From Pseudobacteriovorax antillogorgiicola (GTDB lineage Bacteria > Bdellovibrionota_B > Oligoflexia > Oligoflexales > RGVZ01), in assembly GCA_945897695.1 (NCBI GenBank), contig CAMDGW010000105.1:1-8126 (forward strand): a DNA stretch of 8,126 bases, given 5' to 3'. Made by a program: the position numbers and the translations under genes. Positions within the stretch are counted from its first letter, which is position 1. Every line of letters begins with the position of its first letter. The notes beneath the pieces are model-generated. The model saw only the letters and a list, made by a program, of their open reading frames with translations, was not told the origin of the DNA and searched no databases. Of the stretch, positions 4,476 through 8,126 are shown piece after piece.

Positions 4476-6881
4476 ATGAAAGAAGCTCTAAATTCCACAT
4501 TTTCAAGCGTCCTCGATCAAATGAACCGCGTTAAAAAAAACGCCCATCATGCCTATATGACTCTTGTCATTCTTCGCGCAGCTGCCGTCGGCACTATCTT
4601 CACTGCGCTTTGGAACGATGTCATCCCAGAAAGACCGCTACTTCACCTGATGATTGGAATCATCACGTTTGTAGCTATCGTTAGATTTTCAAATCTTTTC
4701 CGCGAACACAAAATCACCGATGACGCCATGCTCATGGGTCTTGATATTCAGTTTCCTCAAGCAACGGTCAGTCCATTTGTCGCAGCCACCTCAGACATGA
4801 ATCATGATGAATGGATACCGCGACTTCAGCGCGAAGCAAAAAGGCTTCGGGCCTGGGAAGCAAGACGACTAACCACCCTGGCTGGCTCACTGCTTGTGCC
4901 GCTGTTGATAGCCGTCCTACTTGTTTCAAAAGCTCCCCTTAATATCTCCAATGCACTGGTTGATGCCAAAAACGTTCTGACGGCCCTGACCGGTGGCGTG
5001 ACTCTAGACATTGTCGAGGGAGCAGCTCCAAGCAAAGAAAAAAACGGGAAAGTCGCCTTAAGTTATTCTCTGTCTAGTCTCTCACCGCCAGCAATCGACC
5101 TCATCCCCTCGAACATGATCAAGCTAACGATGGTGAGACTTGACGAGCTTTCCACCCCACCGACCATCACCTTGCAATCTAAAAACGGTACTCCACCCCT
5201 GACCATTCAGATGACCAATAGCAGCGCACCCCAGCAAGCAGGGGGTATCTGGACCGCTGAATTCTCCGCAGCAGAAACATCTGACTTAATTGTTCCCATG
5301 GTCAGCTCAAAACCAATGGCCTTGATTCATGTCCAAGAACTCCCCATCCCAAAAGTCCAGATGTCGATTGAAGGTGGCCAAAGAGATCCCTGGCCTGATA
5401 ACGAATTTCTTCCCCTAGCCATCCAGGTGTCAGCCGTTCATCCGCTCGACAAGGTCCGCCTCAACATCACCGCCAAAGGCAAGACCTCTCAGGAGTCCGT
5501 CCTTAACATCTCTGGTGAAACCACCACGGTGCAGACAACATATAAGCTAAACCTTGCCCCTTGGATGGAAGAAGACATCGTCGAATTTGATATTGTTGCC
5601 GAGGCGGTCGACCGTGCCGATCCAACGCCACTTGTGGGTCGAAGTCCCTCGATTCATCTGAAGGTGGCCAGTGCGTATGGACGCTACCGGGCAGCACTTG
5701 AAACACTTAAAAAAGTAAAGTCCCTGCTCGATGACGCGCGGAGCAGCGGCGCACCGTTTCCAAAAGATGCCGTCTCCACGATGCAAAGTGCTATGCAGCA
5801 AAGTGAAAACACTCCCTTCTTTGATGGGATCGACCGCGCAGAGTTAGCTCGCCTCCAACAAAAACTGCAAGAGGTCGCCAATCAAAGCACGCCAGCAAAG
5901 ATTCAAGACTCTAGTGAAGCCATCGGTGATTTCCTCTTAGAACATGAAATTTTAGATGACCGGGAGCGCGACCGAGATTTTTTTATTGCGATTCGTTCTT
6001 TTTCGAGAGTCCTTGATCTTGAAAAACCCACGAGAGTTGAGCAGTCAAAACACCTTGCTGACCGCCTATCAAAATTTCTTGATGACCGACACAAGCGTTG
6101 GACCCTGCGGATCCACCGTCTCGGCGGAGGCCACGAGCCAGCAAGCTGGGGTCGTATAAATCGCGAGCGTCCCTTTCACCGATACGTCAAAGACGCTGGA
6201 AGAGACTCTGATCACAATCCGAAAATTGCCCAAGGTCACCTAAGTAAGGCAGCCAGCGAGTACCGCGCCTGGCTTGATGAACTTGAAGCTAAAGAAGACC
6301 AAATGCGGGCTAAGATGGAACAAGAGCGGCAGCAAGGACTTGCCAACGCACGTAATGACCTCAAAGAAATTCAGCAGCGACAAGATCAGATTTCACAAGC
6401 TTTGGACCGTGCACCTCAGCAGTCCCAGCAGGACTTGGCAGAGAAATGGCCCGCATCAAGATCTAACGAAAACACCAATATCAAGCAATCAAACACCCTG
6501 CTCAATCGTCTGAGGGCTCTGGCCCCCCAGGCCGGTGAGCGTCTTGAAGCAGCTATTCAGGCCATGGATGGCTCTTTGACAAAAGGTGAAGCAGGGCAGT
6601 GGGCCGAGACCGAGGGTCTAGCTGACCTTGCTGGACGGTTACTTCGCGATGCTGATTCAGCTGCAAGTTCAAGCCAAAAACAAAAAGACCGGGGACGTCG
6701 CCGAAAAAGTAATGGCGACGAATATCACGGCAACTCCGTAGGGGGTCAAGTTGAAATCAAAAGCGAGTACCGAGTGGATCCAAGGTACCGCGAAGATATT
6801 TTGCGCGACGTAGAATCTGAAATGAATTCTGATGAGAACCGAAATATTCTCGATGGGTGGCTTAGACAGGTGGTCAGATAA
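4476..6881 (+). CDS. DUF4175-like membrane protein with coiled coil
   Basis: This 801-residue protein has the layout I associate with DUF4175: two adjacent N-terminal membrane segments (about 27-47 and 55-74), a short polar stretch, a third membrane segment (about 132-151), then a large soluble part probably facing the periplasm. Residues about 290-400 look like a beta-rich Ig-like domain, followed by AYGRYRAALETLKKVKSLLD as helical linker. A Gln/Glu-rich coiled coil spans about 593-665. A basic, polar segment (KDRGRRRKSN) precedes the terminal motif VDPRYREDILRDVESEM, resembling the DUF4175 C-terminus. No catalytic motif is seen, so a structural or scaffolding role is likely, but the family's function is unknown to me. 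ATG 4476 has TGGAG about 9 nt upstream; a GTG at 4461 overlapping the hydrolase gene lacks an SD. Only 2 nt separate it from the epimerase gene. Confidence 0.8.
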   Translation: MKEALNSTFSSVLDQMNRVKKNAHHAYMTLVILRAAAVGTIFTALWNDVIPERPLLHLMIGIITFVAIVRFSNLFREHKITDDAMLMGLDIQFPQATVSPFVAATSDMNHDEWIPRLQREAKRLRAWEARRLTTLAGSLLVPLLIAVLLVSKAPLNISNALVDAKNVLTALTGGVTLDIVEGAAPSKEKNGKVALSYSLSSLSPPAIDLIPSNMIKLTMVRLDELSTPPTITLQSKNGTPPLTIQMTNSSAPQQAGGIWTAEFSAAETSDLIVPMVSSKPMALIHVQELPIPKVQMSIEGGQRDPWPDNEFLPLAIQVSAVHPLDKVRLNITAKGKTSQESVLNISGETTTVQTTYKLNLAPWMEEDIVEFDIVAEAVDRADPTPLVGRSPSIHLKVASAYGRYRAALETLKKVKSLLDDARSSGAPFPKDAVSTMQSAMQQSENTPFFDGIDRAELARLQQKLQEVANQSTPAKIQDSSEAIGDFLLEHEILDDRERDRDFFIAIRSFSRVLDLEKPTRVEQSKHLADRLSKFLDDRHKRWTLRIHRLGGGHEPASWGRINRERPFHRYVKDAGRDSDHNPKIAQGHLSKAASEYRAWLDELEAKEDQMRAKMEQERQQGLANARNDLKEIQQRQDQISQALDRAPQQSQQDLAEKWPASRSNENTNIKQSNTLLNRLRALAPQAGERLEAAIQAMDGSLTKGEAGQWAETEGLADLAGRLLRDADSAASSSQKQKDRGRRRKSNGDEYHGNSVGGQVEIKSEYRVDPRYREDILRDVESEMNSDENRNILDGWLRQVVR

Positions 6882-6883
6882 TC

Positions 6884-7975
6884 ATGGCTTGGACAGCAAA
6901 TATTGCAGAATCCGGTGCGCGCCAAATTCAAGCTGACATACACGTACCCTTTGCTATTTCATCAGAAACTTTAAATCAGGCAAGCTTTGTCCTAGTTGAA
7001 ATCCATGATGAAAATGGCGTGTTTGGTATTGGCGAAGCCAGTCCATTTCCCACGTTAACCGGAGACAATGTCGAAGGCGTGCTGCCTGGGGTCAATGAAA
7101 TCTTGGAACAGTTAATCGAGATGACTGCGCTTTCTGCCTTACGTTATCTGCGCGGCATCCGCGAGGAAACATTTCTCGCGTCGCCAAGCGCCTACGTCGG
7201 AGTCGAAATGGCTCTCTGGGATCTTTACGCAAAACAGCTTGGGGTGCCACTGGCCGCCCTCTGGGGCGGAAGGATGTTTGATAAGGTGGTGACAGATATC
7301 ACCCTTCCGATCATGCATAAAAATTCGGTAGAGGACTTCTGGAGCCTGTATAAGAACCACGGGTTTGAAGTCCTCAAGATCAAAGTCTCTGGCAACGTGT
7401 CCGAAGATTTAGACTTGATTCATGCAATGCTCAAGCTTCTTCCAAGGTCATCGCAGTTTACCTTGGACGGCAATCAGGGTTACCGGATCGACAATGCTAA
7501 GACATTGCTTTCAAATTTAGCGCAGCATGGAGTCCGTCCGTTATTTTTTGAACAACCTCTTCATTCTGATGATTGGGATGGGCTAAAGCACTTAGAAGAA
7601 TCCACGGGCATTCCCGTGTGCCTTGACGAAACGGTGATCACTCCAGAAGATGCCATCCGTGTTGTGAGAGATCGCACCGCGAGCATGATCAATCTAAAGA
7701 TCATGAAGTCAGGCATCGAAGAGACCATGCGTATTATCTCTATTGCTCGCTCCTCAGGCATTGCACTCATGATTGGCGGCATGCTTGAAAGTGAAATAGC
7801 CATGGGCACAAGCCTTCAGCTCGCCTGCGGCGTCGGTGGCATTCAGCACTTTGACTTGGATACGCCTTTTTTCTTCAAACAACTTGTGACCAAAGATAGC
7901 CCCTGGCATCGCGGCACAGCAGAACTCGTCAGACCAAACCGGCCTGGAATAGGGCTTGAGCTTTTGCCGAAATGA
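6884..7975 (+). CDS. Dipeptide epimerase (enolase superfamily)
   Basis: These enzymes invert an alpha carbon in a dipeptide; the best-known member converts L-Ala-D-Glu from murein to L-Ala-L-Glu. The 363-residue length is typical and the active site is complete: KIK with Lys165/Lys167 (one catalytic base), metal ligands in DGNQG (Asp195), FEQP (Glu223) and LDE (Asp248), the opposing lysine in LKIMKSG (Lys272), GGMLES, and DLD (Asp324/Asp326). That late DxD is the dipeptide-epimerase signature that binds the substrate amino group; mandelate-racemase or muconate-cycloisomerase types lack it. The protein is soluble, with no signal peptide. The ATG at 6884 has AGGTGG 10 nt upstream and follows the DUF4175-like stop by 2 nt, indicating translational coupling. 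L-Ala-D/L-Glu is the default substrate, but related epimerases prefer other dipeptides, so specificity is open. Confidence 0.92.
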   Translation: MAWTANIAESGARQIQADIHVPFAISSETLNQASFVLVEIHDENGVFGIGEASPFPTLTGDNVEGVLPGVNEILEQLIEMTALSALRYLRGIREETFLASPSAYVGVEMALWDLYAKQLGVPLAALWGGRMFDKVVTDITLPIMHKNSVEDFWSLYKNHGFEVLKIKVSGNVSEDLDLIHAMLKLLPRSSQFTLDGNQGYRIDNAKTLLSNLAQHGVRPLFFEQPLHSDDWDGLKHLEESTGIPVCLDETVITPEDAIRVVRDRTASMINLKIMKSGIEETMRIISIARSSGIALMIGGMLESEIAMGTSLQLACGVGGIQHFDLDTPFFFKQLVTKDSPWHRGTAELVRPNRPGIGLELLPK

Positions 7976-7987
7976 GAAATCAGTCGG

Positions 7988-8006
7988 GAGCTAATTCGGA
8001 AATTAC
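7988..8006 (+). repeat. 19-bp repeat, copy 2 (after epimerase stop)
   Basis: GAGCTAATTCGGAAATTAC is identical to the copy after mscL (117-135, minus strand). It begins 12 nt after the epimerase stop and ends 8 nt before a small perfect hairpin (GGATGA 8015-8020, TCATCC 8026-8031). This is the same order as at mscL: stop, repeat, hairpin. Confidence 0.85.
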
Positions 8007-8016
8007 GAGAATAAGG

Positions 8017-8043
8017 ATGAATTTCTCATCCGTAAAAAAGTAA
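8017..8043 (+). CDS. Possible 8-codon leader reading frame
   Basis: ATG at 8017 opens MNFSSVKK and stops at TAA 8041-8043, whose last base is the first base of the 15-bp stem that hides the next SD. A ribosome ending here would cover the left arm of that stem. The SD is poor: AAGG touches the ATG, and only a weak GAGAA lies at about 8006-8010. So many short frames occur by chance that this is a weak call. Confidence 0.15.
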   Translation: MNFSSVKK

Positions 8044-8082
8044 AATGAGATTCTTCTAACTCGAAATAGGAGAATCTCATTT
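8043..8082 (+). terminator. Strong hairpin: terminator or SD-hiding stem
   Basis: AAATGAGATTCTTCT (8043-8057) pairs along all 15 positions (one G-U) with AGGAGAATCTCATTT (8068-8082), around a 10-nt loop. A T5 run follows at 8086-8090, and on the minus strand the stem is followed by TTACTTTTTT, so a bidirectional terminator is possible. However, AGGAG (8068-8072) is also a perfect SD for the ATG at 8083, which directly follows the stem, so the hairpin may instead control translation of that gene. Confidence 0.6.
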
Positions 8083-8126
8083 ATGTTTTTGAATTTATCA
8101 CGCCACTGGATGCGCTATCAAGCAGG
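8083..8126 (+). CDS. Start of an unidentified gene, cut by the window end
   Basis: ATG 8083 has AGGAG at 8068-8072, 10 nt upstream, and the frame stays open to the window edge (begins MFLNLSRHWMRYQA, 14 full codons). The fragment is too short to assign a family. It lies in the same direction as the upstream operon, 107 nt after the epimerase stop, with its SD inside the 15-bp hairpin described separately. If that hairpin is only a terminator, the frame could be accidental. Confidence 0.4.
   Translation, partial: MFLNLSRHWMRYQA

Larger units (their letters stand above)
7972..8082 (+). promoter_or_regulatory. Leader with four alternating complementary arms
   Basis: Four short arms follow one another: ATGAGA (7972-7977, containing the epimerase stop codon), TCTCAT (8024-8029), ATGAGA (8045-8050) and TCTCAT (8075-8080). 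Arms 1:2 (extended to 9 bp) plus 3:4 (extended to 15 bp) exclude pairing 2:3, the layout of an attenuator. Arm 4 lies against the SD and start codon of the next gene. The arms are seen directly; their regulatory use is inference. Confidence 0.4.

Noticed and set aside
5503..5881. Several overlapping minus-strand frames of 65-84 codons inside the DUF4175-like gene
   Set aside because: Antisense shadows of a continuous 801-residue reading frame; no SD and no recognisable domains.

Overview
The window looks like chromosomal DNA of a Gram-negative bacterium with densely packed genes and roughly balanced base composition. An SSC lipobox lipoprotein, a peptidoglycan-dipeptide epimerase and a DUF4175-like membrane protein all suggest a diderm envelope. 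The style of the lipoprotein (an AEAFDSYFC motif followed by an FPKT motif) reminded me of hypothetical proteins from Bdellovibrionota/Oligoflexia. That placement is inference from memory and low confidence. I see no tRNA, rRNA, CRISPR array, transposase or phage gene.

Left part (1-2377), minus strand: mscL (154-594) encodes the large-conductance mechanosensitive channel. It starts at a GTG with a good Shine-Dalgarno sequence (SD) and is followed by a hairpin plus U-rich tract (67-106). Behind it at 803-2377 lies a gene for a 524-residue predicted lipoprotein of unknown function. A C-terminal segment of that protein faintly resembles the pre-toxin linkers of polymorphic toxins.

Middle (2378-2708): a 331-bp AT-rich divergent intergenic region. 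It holds the structured leader of the lipoprotein gene and a plausible sigma-70 promoter for the rightward genes.

Right part (2709-7975), plus strand: four tightly packed genes that look like one operon. They encode a cytoplasmic glycerophosphodiester phosphodiesterase, an alpha/beta-hydrolase of the monoacylglycerol lipase/lysophospholipase type whose nucleophile serine is replaced by glycine, a DUF4175-like membrane protein with three N-terminal membrane segments and a long coiled coil, and a dipeptide epimerase of the enolase superfamily with a complete active site. Two of the four families (phosphodiesterase, epimerase) salvage breakdown products of phospholipid and peptidoglycan. The hydrolase relative and the membrane protein could be binding or scaffolding partners, so an envelope-turnover theme is a reasonable inference.

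Right end (7976-8126): the epimerase is followed by an unusual 110-bp leader. It contains four alternating ATGAGA/TCTCAT arms, a possible 8-codon reading frame, and a 15-bp stem that buries the SD of a gene starting at 8083 and running off the window. A perfect 19-bp sequence lies just after the stop codon of both mscL and the epimerase gene, in the same orientation relative to each gene and just before a hairpin in each case. These two items, together with the serine-less hydrolase, are the most interesting observations here.
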